Below, piece after piece: positions 32,701 through 46,400 of a stretch of 64,000 bases of DNA; the first letter of the stretch is position 1, and each line of letters begins with the position of its first letter. The position numbers and the translations under genes were made by a program. The stretch spans positions 17,629,592 through 17,693,591 of the forward strand of contig CM046295.1 in the NCBI GenBank assembly GCA_025267735.1, read 5' to 3'. This stretch comes from Mactra quadrangularis (taxonomy: Eukaryota > Mollusca > Bivalvia > Venerida > Mactridae). The notes below the pieces were generated by a model, which did not search any database, was not told the origin of the DNA, and was given only the letters and a program-made list of their open reading frames with translations.

Positions 32701-35700
32701 ATACAAGTTACAATAATAACATACAAGTTACAATAATCACATACAGGTTACAATAATAACATACAAGTTACAATAATCACATACAAGTTACAATAATATC
32801 ATACAAGTTACAATAATATCATACAAATTACAATAATAACATACAAATAACAATAATAACATACAAGTTACAATAATATCATACAAGTTACAATAATATC
32901 ATACTAATTACAATAATAACATACAAGTTACAATAATATCATACAAGTTACAATAATATCATACAAATTACAATAATAACATACAAGTTACAATAATAAC
33001 ATACAGGTTACAATAATAACATACAAGTTACAATAATAACATACAAGTTACAATAACAACATTCAAGTTACAATAATAACATACACGTTGCAATAATAAC
33101 ATACAAGTTGCAATAATAACATACACGTTGCAATAATAACATACAAGTTACAATAATATCATACAAATTACAATAATAACATACAAGTTACAATAAAAAC
33201 ATACAAATTACAATAATAACATACATGTCACAATAATAAAATACACGTTGCGATAATAACACACAAGTTACAATAATAACACACAAGTTACAATAATAAC
33301 ATACAGGTTACAATAATAACATACAAGTTTCAATAATAACATACAGGTTACAATAATAACATACAAGTTTCAATAATAACATACAGGTTACAATAATAAC
33401 ATACAGGTTACAATAATAACATACAAGTTTCAATAATAACATACAGGTTACAATAATAACATACAAGTTTCAATAATAAACAGTATAATGTATATAATAC
33501 TGAATAGCCATATCAAACAACAGTATACATCAAGGATGACACAAAAAGGAGTAAAAATGCGGACATTGAAGATGTCAAAGATTGTTTGTGAAAAGCACCA
33601 TTGTTCTTGCAAGCAGCCAGTTCATTCACTTCCTGTAACTGGTTGTAAGCTCGGTTCTACAAACCCGGAAAACAAATTGTATCATATGTTATCGGCATTT
33701 GATATAATTTCACGATGAAAAACGATAAAAAACAAGTGTTATCGATAATTATCATGTTTTGTATTTGATTACTCGTTGATTAATAAATGCAAGCAGGAAG
33801 TCGTCAGAATTTGTTGAGTTAACAGCCGGAAGAAACAACACCCGGCAGTAGTGGTCTTAAAATTTGAAATAATCAACTGATAGCGGTGGCATGCATTAAT
33901 AAAATACTTTGGCACAACAAAATATTCGCATTACCCCCTACTTAGCCAAAAGTCGTAATTTGGAAAAAAATATGATAATTTATTTTCCTTCACAAAAATA
34001 ATGGACCCCCCAAAAAAACAACAACAACGAGATAATGATTTGCATCCGTTGGACCAACCTCATCGAGTTTAAATCCAAAAGAATAGCTAATTATGTTTTG
34101 CAATTTATAATTTGTTTTTTTTTTCAACTATCTACAAATAAGGCATAAGTCTTCAAATTTATTTATTTTAACACCGACATTTTGCGCGCATCTGTCAAGC
34201 GTTTATTTTTTTGAAAATTTGCTGCGAAACAAGTTGATAGTTCCCGATTGTGTATCTTTTATTGGTTCTCTACGGAAAATACCGATTTATAACGATTGTT
34301 AGTTTTTCTGTACAGAAAATGCGGAGTCATTCCGATCGTAATTCGGTAACCAGACGATACAATCTTTAAGAATTGTTAAAGTAGGTAACCTCATGTGATT
34401 TGGCACGAATACCAACATTGATCGTTAATAAATGAGGTCAAGTGTTGGCTGCATACAGCTAAGCTACAATTTTTTTCCCGCAAGTATCTAAAAATGGGTT
34501 CTTATACAACGCGGTTGGGTGTTTATGTGATAAGAACCAGCGCGAAACTTGCTATTTAATGATTACCAGTCAAACGCCGTAACCGTTCAGAAACAACCGC
34601 CTCGGATAGTTATTATATCTCGAGTGCAAGGGAAAAGGGGTTTGTTAGCCTAATGTAGGCCTTAAAATAAGTCAAAACAATATGTGGGTTGCAATGAAGG
34701 GAGTTGTTAGCCAATAGACCTAATTCAGCATTCATATTAATATGGGTTTCCGTCCGTGCGCTGGAGGTACAAACGCAGTTTATTACACATTATTGCTGAA
34801 AAGCACAAAATACGGATTAGATCCTCCTGTGTTTTTTTGTACACTTATTTTCATTGTGACTGTAAAGTTTGTTTGTACCACAGTGCAAAACCTTTTTTTT
34901 TAATTATAGTCTTTAGTGGCCCTATTCTAGAAACGTCCGTCAAAAACAACAGTCCAATGACCTTCTTTTCAATGTAGTTAAAGATGCCCGGATGAAATCA
35001 CGTGGTTCTCGCTACACCGTGATTTCTATGAATTAAAACTATTTGAAGCATTAAAAGCTGTCACATGACGAAGTCGTTATCAAACATCAAACATCAAAAA
35101 TATTAAAATTATTTGTGTGAACAAGCTGTCCTAACATGATACTGTGATTACATTTGATAACAGCTGAAGCAATTTTACAGTAAAACCTGGGCTTATAGTC
35201 ACATGGTCTTCAGCAGTCGCTTATTAAACAATCTTAATTTTTGTATGTAGCTCATTCCTTTTTCCAGAAACACAATTGAATTGAATCAAATAGCACAAAA
35301 AGTAACTGTTGGAGCATACATGTTTATAGTAAATAAATACAAAACATGAATGCAGTGTGCTCTTATTAAACGATATCCCTCTTTAAAGAAATCGACACTT
35401 GCTTTAGAAAGCAAAATGGGTTAACATGCTAATTGTGTTTCTTATGCATGATGTATTTTTACTTATAATCAGTAGCACGAGGAGGGTCGGACAAATGGCC
35501 GTAAAATTTATTCCATGACCAAGATCAATGAAAGTATACCCCTATCGGAAATCGAATCTATGATCCCTTGATCAGTAAGCTTGTGCACCACCGACTTGGC
35601 TAGCCGGATGGCTCTCCACATCAAATAGGCCCTGTCATGTTTCCCTTTAAAAGTGGATGAAATCTTCAACAAAAAGGTTTCACTGTACGTGATATAAGAA

Positions 35701-38700
35701 GACCAAAGTCACATTGATCATGTCGACTACACCCCAAGGTAAGTGTTGATATAGACGGGGTCACGTGACCTTTACAGAAGTCACATGATACTTAAGTAGG
35801 TTGGGAATAAAGTTTATATTGCAACGTGCCTTATCACAAACCCCGTTGGTATACTTGTCATCATTATACGGCTTTTTTGTGTCCAAATGGAACGTAATGT
35901 AATATTAAACCCTAACGGCGTGAATTAAGTTTAAAAAACGATTCCCATTTTGTTTAATATTGAAGGTTATTTATGGTAATACTCTTTTAATGTGCTTTTA
36001 TCAAAGAGTTTTCCGTCGTTTAGCACTCAGGAGCTTTCTAATTTTAAAGCTTTCTGCAGTTTGTTTATTTTTGACGTTGATAAACATGTTTTTAATCTTA
36101 CTCACGGCCGCATGCTCATTGTCAAATTTTCTCAAGTAGTTTTTTCTTATTAAATTTTCTGCAAAGGTACTACATGAATTATATACTTAAATTGTCCTCT
36201 TATCTTATCATGTCATTTGTATACAGCGCCATCCATAGTTACCTTCTCCTTTTGTAAATTTGTGAGTTGTTCTTGATTGCCTTTTCTTACCAATACATAA
36301 GAAGTTATAAACATTATCTTCAAATACATTTACATTTATAACAATAACAGTTGTATAAAATATCATTCAGACCCTTTACAAAGTTGGACTCCATTATAAC
36401 TATTCTAAAACGTAAAACATCTTAAATCAAATTCAATTGTATCATGAAAGCCCAGTTTTTACAAATGGAAAGGTAATGGTTTGCATTGTATATTCAGTTA
36501 TAAATATTAATTCCATAGCTTGGTCACGTGCAATGCCGTAACATACTGACTACCCCCGACCAATAAAAGTTACCGAAACAAAACGCCTTTGACAGGAATT
36601 TAATGGCTCTGCTTGTAACAAGCGAATGCAAACATTCTTCAGAAATTTGTTAAGAAATATTTTCCACAGCTATTTCTCCAGCCTTCTTCGGTCCCACGAG
36701 GGCAGTTGTCAACCATTGGCGAGTGTATGTGCTTAGCACTATGTTAAAAGTTGGAGCCCAATGAGCAAGACCTATTTTTGTGCCTACTGAGTTGACCGAT
36801 AGTCTGCTAAAATATGCCAAATGTTGAAATTCGATACAAAGCACGATACAGATACATTACTTGCAAATACCAAAACATGGCTTGATTTTATGTTTCAGGT
36901 CATTTGTGTAAAGAGTTTTTGGCGGATGACAAAGTTCAAGGTGAAATGACGTCATGGAGAAATAAAGCGACACCTTGCCCATGTCAGGAGAAAATTATAT
37001 CATTAGATTACACTTTCAAACGCACCGAAAGTGGAGATTTGAGTAAAACCGGAACCGGAAGTTGTTATGAAGAATGGTTTCCTAATGAAGACGGAGTGAC
37101 ACAGATGTGTTGTTACAGGTATATGTATATGATTTTCCATTTTCCCTGACATGCTTTCCTTTTTTTACCATATTTATTTTATCCAGTTTCCTAAATATGT
37201 CTCCTTTTATAACCATGTTTATTTTTTTCCGTTTTTCGTTTTAACAATCGTAGTTTGCTTTAACTTATTATCTTAACATGGTTTCCTTTATTAATTTCAT
37301 CATTGTGATTCTATAAACAGGAAACATTTATGACGTCATATCGCTTCCTTCTTTGAACAGTTGAAATTTCGATATTCTAAAAAATGTTTCTTCATTTTAG
37401 GACGGACGGTACTCTGAGAACAGGTCCTAACGGTGGAGGTTACGTCATCCCTAACAACACGTCATACAATATAACTGACGTATATAGCAACTGTTGTCAA
37501 GGTGATCACGAGCTATGTCATCAATTTTATGAAATAAATCCGTCAGATGATTGTAGCAGATATGTCACTCCTTTCTCAGGTAAATATTAATACACATACA
37601 GGTTTCCGAGTTTCAACGAATATAATCGGAAATAAACGAAGTCAACATTCTATCAAGACATTATTTTCTAAACTGTTCTCAATAAAACCGGATTATCTTA
37701 GGACTCCGAGTATTGCCGACCACTTATTGAGACCCCTAGAGTTAAGTTCATATTCATTCAAACTGCATAAGATCATTGACGGAAACACCCGGGGTAAGCC
37801 GTCGTTTGAAGGCAAGACTAATGTGGAAAACATGTAAATTACATATATTGACAATTTTCTGTGTAAAAATATAAAGTCATATATATTAAAGTATTTGACA
37901 TCAATACAGATAGCACAACTGCTATAAGTAATGGCTCACATAAATGTATAGTTGATAAGTATTAAGGTGGTATGGTACTTCTGACTTTTTCTAGATTTGC
38001 ATATAATGTTTGGTACCGTAGTCTACGCTTTATTTGGCGTCATTATTACAAGTGACGTTACCATGACGTCGTGAACATGACAACCTCGCGCATTTGTTTC
38101 GTCAGTAAATGGTCAGAAAACGTCTAAAGTATGTTGCTATGTCTTTATTTTCTGCGTCACAACAACAAATTATACATCATTCTTAAGCTGGTGTCATTTT
38201 CTACACACTATACTTCCTAAATATTTTATATCACAATATTTTAAAGGGACTAGAAAATCGAATTTGCTTAATCTAAAAAAATCCCTAAGAATTGACTTCT
38301 GACATGCTTTATTAAAAATCTGCCCGATAATATTTTGTTTAAATTTAATAAGATTTGAGTCAGTCGACGGACTTTTATGCGGCAGAATATGAGAAAAGTT
38401 GTCTGTGCGGTTTTTCGCTGTATACGTTCAAGTATTGCAACTTCAACGTCAAAAATTGTCATTATGAAGTCATGATAAAAAAGATTCATTTCAACAAACT
38501 ACAAACAATTGGTAACGTTTTAAACATAAAATTTATTAATGTTTTAGGCAAAATACTCAAAGTACATCAAAACGTATTAAATATTATATAGTTAAAATAC
38601 ATGTCTATAACAAAACATACATTCAAATATAATAATATAAATGTTTGAAACAAACGTACATTTGTATATACAATTATATATAAACTCATAAGTTCATTCA

Positions 38701-41700
38701 ATTTTTCAAACATGGATTCATACGTACAATCTTTTAGACATACATAAACATAAATTACATGATCATACTTTCATATATACACATATATCTACATTCACAC
38801 AGCATGCACACAAACATAGTTAAATGAAACTTTACTGAGTGTTACACTAAAATGGTAACACATTTTTAGAAATAAATAAGAAAAAACGTATACAGCAATT
38901 ACTGCAGATTTCATGTGTCATAACAAAGTATTTGTTACAATGTAACTTAAACGTTATTGTAAAAAGTTATAATAACCTAATCCAATACACAAATATGCGA
39001 TCGTTAAGGCAATGGGTGATGTTTTAAAATGTACATACTAAAAACGAAACATGACTCATTGCTTAAACGATCATATATTTGCGGGAAAATCACGAAGTTC
39101 TAAATCATTAACTAAAATGTAGGGGTAAATTCTTGTTTGCGCCTGGTAAGTGGTTAACAGCTTAAATTATATTTAGCCTTTCTAGGTACGGTGAGTAGGT
39201 TGACGGACCGCCATGGTATGACGTTTACAATCTGTTTCTACGGCGTTAACCCTCCCCCAAAAGAAAATATTTTTAAATACATGAAAATAGACTATAGTTA
39301 TGTGTGTATATCATGTTTTACAGCAAGATCATATGGTGATCCCCAAATCACAACATTAGACGATCACAAGTATTCTTTCAATGGGCATGGCGAGTATGTC
39401 TTCCTGAATACGAGGTAAGTCATTTATATTCAGGTAACATGTGAATAATGTACCTTTAATTCATGTCTCCTTTTTAGATTGTTTCATAATCTTTAATAAA
39501 TATACGTGCGATATAATTTTTCAACAGAAAATTTTAGTGATATAGTTTCTTAAATGTCCTTAATTTCAGTTTTTTCGTAATTGGTTCTGTTACCTCTACA
39601 ATTTCGATAATTTGAAATGGGTCATGTCAACACATTAATAGATATACATTTTGTATTTTGCGTAAGTAATGTCTGATTTGTTAAGAAGTCGAAATTTGAT
39701 TCATGAAACCAAATAAAGGGTATTCGTAAGTAATATTCTTGACTCATTATATAATTAAGGCAATCAGTTAACGGATTTAAGCAGACCCCTTAACATGCTT
39801 TAACATTTATTATAGATATTACATTATGTACATTGTTAATTGCATAATTATGATGCTATGTTAAAAAGAAAAGATTTAAACTAATAAACTATCATATATT
39901 TATAATGTTTCACCGTCAAATAGAAGACAAACCCTGCTTTTAATCGCTATCTTTATGTGAACGATCTGCATACATGTTATCAACATCTACTACATTTTCA
40001 GTGATATACAAATCCAAGCCAGAACAGAATATGTAATTGTAGGTAACAAAGATGTAACGATGTTTACAGCATTTGTTTTTCATAATGAAGTAAGTGTAAA
40101 TCTAAATCAATGTCGCTTAAGTGTTTAAAAAAGACAAACAAAAAGCAGTAAATGCATTGTGGACAAGAATACTTTGTGCTACGCTAGTGATACAGTACGA
40201 GCTTTTTGTAGCACCTCCGTCATTACAACTTCAATACTTGCAATAGTTTTTGTTAAATATCATATAGGCATTGTAAAAAAATTTAGTTAAATTTTCAACA
40301 ATTCCCCTAATGTTTTTGATAATGGATTTCTTTCTGCAATGTTGTCCTTACAACAGAAATACAGCTATGTAAGGCAAATATCAATTGTAATAATTCTATT
40401 ACCTTCGATAATGTATATTAGTACATAAATTATATATTTAGGTCATATGTCCCATAACAAAATTTCTGCAGTACTAGTAGAGCTTATATAATAAAATGTA
40501 ATATATATTATATTTGTATTTTTCAGAAAAAAGAAATATCAATTGAAGCCCACCTTAACCGAACTTCTAAAGTGATTCAAGTTTACAACAATGGTATGTT
40601 ACTGTGTAATTCATCAAATACAAGAACCGCTCCTTGCAGTAGCTCGACCGGTTACTGTTTGATGATAATAGCTGGAGGAGACAAAGTTATTATTTTTGAT
40701 ACTGGGAGATGTGGTATTAAATCATTCGCAAAACAGGTTAATATGAGTGTTTTGATACTATAGTATTTAGTTGTTTACGTCATTGTATTTTCATGTTGGT
40801 GATATAAATTGTAAGCAATGTTCAACATACATGTAGTTATTTTATACTATATTGTAACGAAGATTCAATCATTAAAAGGATATGATAGATAGATAGTTTT
40901 ATTTATACTATACTTGTATTTACATATAGTTTCAAAATTATATATTTTAGAGCTCTTAGCATAAATTCATTGTAAATGTACAGTCCTATTTTTAAAGTAT
41001 TGTTTTATATTCCGAATTATTACGATCTATCAGTTTGATCATACTTCGTCTAACCAATGTTTTTAAGAAAACTTATAATATCCAACACCCTGATAAATCC
41101 AAGCTCCTAATAAACCCAATGAATAATGATTAACGTAAACTTTTAACATCTAAACACCATTCAGATTTATTTGGATACCTGCCAATGGTCATTCATTAAT
41201 AAATTAGTTATAATATAAATATTCTTGTTATCTTTCATTGCAGTATTCTTTACCAATACTAAATTATTTTCGATGAACGGTTTTAAAAGACACCACTCCT
41301 AGTTTCCCATGAATGAATTATTTTGAATGATTTTCTTAGAACCCAAAATATTTTTACAAAAATTGAAATAATCTTTTTCTATAGATAAGTTTTAACAGGG
41401 ATTTTATATGACAGGGATTTGTAACGATAAGTAAATGTAATAGATTTTTTATCAAATTTCACTGTCGTCGCTTTTATTTCGGCCAATACAGAAAACACGT
41501 TTAACAAGTTTCAATAGAGATATTCACTTGAAATTTGTACTAGTACCATTCAAATTGACATAACTGTTAGGAAAACTATGTTTTTAGATGATTTTGAGGT
41601 AAATTACGCTCACAGACTGTTTCGCAAAATAATGCATTTTCCCGCCGATCTGCCATTTTTAGCCCCATTTTACATCACCTAAAGTCATATTTTCGGTAAT

Positions 41701-42470
41701 AATAGCAACAATTTTTTTGCCAAAAACTACAGAAACATTTACAAGTTGCACGGGAGACATGTACAAAAACATAAATCAAAGTTTTAAAATCTAGAATAGT
41801 TTGTACAGCCTGTGTCAGCCAGTTATGGACAGTGACGACCGTGAAAATTAAAAAAAGCACTTCGTTACAAATCCCTTTAATATGGAATCCCTGGTTTTAA
41901 ACAAAATTTAATCTTTGGATGTTGTACCAGTTTGAAATATTTTGCTCTAGTTAAACCACAACGTGTTATTTTTTGCCAGCTGGCTATTTTAGCTATGGTA
42001 GAAACTGTTAACAATATAAATATTTTTTTTTGTAGATTACATTGACTGCTGGAGCTATGATGGATATAACATTTGATAATGTGCACAAAGATGCACTTAA
42101 TTCTAGTATGCAGGGATTGGTCGGTGTAACCTTTAATGATAGTTATGTACTAAGAAATAAATCAACGGTACCTTTAAATTCAACAGAGGGTGTAATATTT
42201 GATTTTGGAGAAACCTGTAAGTCTAAGATATGAAAATAGAAGTAAACAGTGCTGGTAAAGTAAAATTACCGTCAGTTCGACCTGCATAATGTTTTGATGT
42301 GATAGAAACCTCTCATTATTTTTAAGTACGGAACAAACGCGTTGGTTTCTCTTTATAGAATACATAGCAACCCTATCTAGCTGTATTCTTACAAATTGGT
42401 TCCATTGAATTCCTTCGGTATGACTACTCAATGTGAATAAGTTGGATAGGAGTTCGACGACCTGTTTGAC

Positions 42471-42511
<41 letters not shown>

Positions 42512-43360
42512 GACATACGACCACCTACGGGGCCCATATATAAGACCGACTTGTGAGGCATTATTTCACATAGTCAGTTTCGATATATGCCACTATGTAC
42601 GCAAAAAATGAACATTATCAAAACATAGACCTAAGGGGTACTTACTAAAATACATCAAATATATATTTAATTTCTAAATAGGTGACTTCAATATGACAAG
42701 AAATGTAGTACCCCATAAAAATTATACACATTAATGGGGCATATACCATTTACTATTAAAACCGCCTTATGCACACTATTTTAGTAGGGTACCCTACACC
42801 CCCCTACATCATTTAAAAGGTGCTAGAATTGCGAGGTTTGATATATGCCCCTTACGAAATATCGACCCCACAAGTATGGTTTCAAATAGACGGATACCCC
42901 GTAGATGGTCATATGTATTAGTATATATATATATATATATATATATATTTAGACATACGACCACCTACGGGGACCATATATAAGACCGACTTGTGAGGCA
43001 TTATTTCACATAGTCAGATTCGATATATGCCACTATGTACGCAAAAAATGAATATTATCAAAACATAGACCTAAGGGGTACTAACTAATATATATCAACT
43101 ATATATTTAATTTCAAAATAGGTGACTTCAGTATGACAAGAAATGTAGTACCCCATAAAAATTATACACTTTAATGGGGCATATACCATTCACTATTAAA
43201 ACCGCCTTATGCACACTATTTTAGAAGGGTACCCTACACCCCCCTACATCATTTAAAAGGTGCTAGAATTGCGAGGCTTGATATATGCCCCTTACGAAAT
43301 ATCGACCCCACAAGTATGGTTTCAAATAGACCGATACCCCGTAGATGGACATATGTATTA

Positions 43361-43417
<57 letters not shown>

Positions 43418-46400
43418 ATATTTTGTTTAAATGTTGTTCATTGTGTTAATAAAAGAAACTCATCATCGAATAGATAAAGTTGCAGCCGCCCGGACATGAG
43501 TCCAACAAGACAAAATCTTAAAACTGTCCGCTTTTGTTAACAATGAGACTTTTTACGCATGAACCCTATCCTTCTTCTTCTTGTCGTTCACGACTACTCA
43601 GTCATACCAGTCTTATGGATGATTTGAACGGTCAGTCTGAACGTTATCCTCAATGCATTGTTTTGTTATGTCTAATCTGGACTGCGCATGACCGAATGTA
43701 ATTGTCCGCGACATTTTTTATGATACGTTTCTAAAGTTGTAGCTTTTCAGACCAGGGTTGCAATTAACCTATGTCAAAAAATTAAATGTTTAGCTCAATT
43801 AATATGCAAGTAAAAACTTTAAGTGTTCTATGGAAATACACTTGCCTCTTCATATAGGGTAAGTACGCGTTACCTTTTGAATATTAACTTTTTGTTAAAT
43901 TCATTTCTTCAGGGCAACTAAAAAACCCATCAAAAAGCCTATTTAACTACAATCTGACTGGTGGACACGACTATGCATTCTACAACTCGAATCACACACG
44001 ACCACGGTTTCTAGAAGATCTTGTGGGTAACCTAACTGAGCTCTTTAAAAACTTCACATACGAGGATATTACTAAATTTGATGAAACTTGTCGTAATTAT
44101 TGGGACCATCAGCCTAACACCGAATGCCTTCTTGCCATTGCAAAAAACAATGATTATAGCTTTGGTGTAAATGTTATGAAAAAAGTCAATGACACAAGAA
44201 GGATATATGAAATTACACGTAAGTACCTAAACAAGTAGCATGAGGTTCAAACGTTTATTTACACATGTTAAATTTGATTTGTAGTATAAATTTGATATGC
44301 ATTACTTCACAAGCAATTGTTGATTTCATAAGTGATACACAATTAAACATGAACTCTGAATGTTTGTCAAATGTGTTTTAATAATAATGTTTTATTAGAG
44401 TTCTCGTAGGACAACTACTTTACAAAAAGTGCTGATATAGCCAGTTTAAAGAAATCTCTTTGTAATGACTTTTTTTATATATATATATATGAATAAATGC
44501 GGTTATAACATTTATTTAATTTGTGATTCATTTGTCCATATTTTATACTAATTATGTAATCATCTTCAACATATATATAATATTTATGTCTCTAAAGGCT
44601 TCGATCTGATGATGTCTAACTAATTCATTCAGCCTTCTACTGCCTACCATTGTATCAAGCTAGACAATTGTCAAACGCTGGTGAATATATGTCCTAAGAA
44701 TGAGGTTAAACTTTGAAGTTTGGTTTCGAAAATCAAGGCTTCAACAGTTAGTTACTTAGGGTGTGAACTTATAAGCAAGCCATTGTTTCCATTATTTGTT
44801 ATTAGCGTCCCTTTTTATGACAAAATTTTGTTAAAAATCTAAATCCCCCCTATCTGCTTTTTTGTTGTGTGGGAGGTCTCTTTTTATCGTTTATATTCCT
44901 TTTTTTAGATTTTCATTTTGTTTTTGTTTCAATTTTTATTATTTCAGATAATACGGCACCGTTTTTCCACAAGAACCTTAGTATAATAGACGTAGTTCCA
45001 CATAGCGACAATAAAAGTATAACAATAGATCTATCCAAATACGTATCAGACAACGAGTCCACGTCAGGATTAAATTTCACTATCGACTCTGAAATACCAA
45101 CAAGTGATTTTGCGATATCATGTATGTAGTTAGAATTCATATTTAGTTAAATTTTTATCATACCCTGCTTGTTTACAGGTTTTATTAGGTTTTGTTTTGT
45201 TATTCGATTATAATTTTAACTGAATTAAGCTAAGGCAGTGAGAAGACTTTAAGAAATTCAAACTTTTGATTAACGTCTTGTTGATAGGACACCAGTTCGT
45301 TTTCAATGAACATTGTAATTAGCAATTAAAACATAATTTGTAACAAGGGGTTAAAACAACAATGATATTTAAATGACGAAGAATTTACAGAAGGTATATT
45401 GCCGAGTTCCGCGATTTATAATTACAGTTTCAATCCTTTTTCAGATGAAGGAGTTTTTATCTGGAATTTTACTGATTTGTTGAGAAACATTAATCTTACT
45501 AGATTGAATATTATTGTAACAGACGAATACGACAAAAATGCTAAATATAGTATGTATGTGAGATACTGTGGTTGTGAGCATGGACTCTCAGAATGTCCAG
45601 ATGATTTTCTGGAGACTGTCCCTAGCGATAAAGGTAGGAAGGTTTCATCTAACAAATGTGAAAGTGAAATTGTGACACATTAATGTTTCATTGTAGATCA
45701 ACGTGCAATAGTACATGTATAATTATATTAAAATGTATAATTTTCTAAAGTTAAAAGTTAAAGTGCGCTTAAAGTCTGCTTCCATTTACATGTTCAGCCG
45801 ACTTTACAATAATTTCTAATCATTGAAGTTACCTTCAGGCAGGTAATCCCTCACAGTTCCCATTTACACCTGGTTGAATTGAAACTACCGTATGTAAATT
45901 ATTTGCTCAGGGGTTTTAACAGTGCCCCTTATAGGGAATCAAACCGGGACTTCTCGATCCCTAAGCAGGCTTCTTACCACTAGACAACGCTCCTACTCGT
46001 GGCATGATTTCGAGCCTTATTCATGTCAAGTTTCCATAAAGAGTATGCGCTAGCTTAAAGGTCTATTTGTTAAATCAGAATATTAATGAAACGTAAAACT
46101 ATTTATCATTTTCTTTTAGACCATATTATCAAGGGTACTTGTAGTTGTATCACTGGCTTTGAAGGTACTTATTGCCAAATCAGACAAGATCCTTGTTTAA
46201 TAACTAAATGTTACAAGAACAGATGTAACAGTTCAGTTGCTATTGAAGAAGATCCTTGCCTTCCATGTCCAAAGGGTTACAACGGTGACGGTCGAATGTG
46301 CACAGGTATGAACAAACTTTTCACATGTTCCTAAATAAAACTTGTGGGTTTTTTTGTTATCATATAACATATAAAAAAATGAAAAATCAAATTGTAATTG

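Larger units (their letters stand above)
29799..36898 (+). other. intron 1 of the mucin-like gene
   Basis: 7.1 kb without a convincing exon. It holds a degenerate TTATTCGAT-type repeat interrupted by a SINE, an inverted-repeat element at 31238-31713, a SINE B fragment, a long 20-bp minisatellite and a tRNA-like remnant near 35480-35610. A NIDO domain exon, expected before AMOP in MUC4, was looked for here and not found. Confidence 0.5.

Noticed and set aside
39187..39323. Possible extra exon before exon c, open and in frame with it in module 1
   Set aside because: In module 2 the same stretch is out of frame with exon c, no donor is present, and joining exon b directly to exon c gives the right phase and domain.
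45394..45444. Upstream 17-codon extension of exon i
   Set aside because: The acceptor is weak compared with CCTTTTTCAG. It is kept only as an alternative because module 2 preserves the frame.
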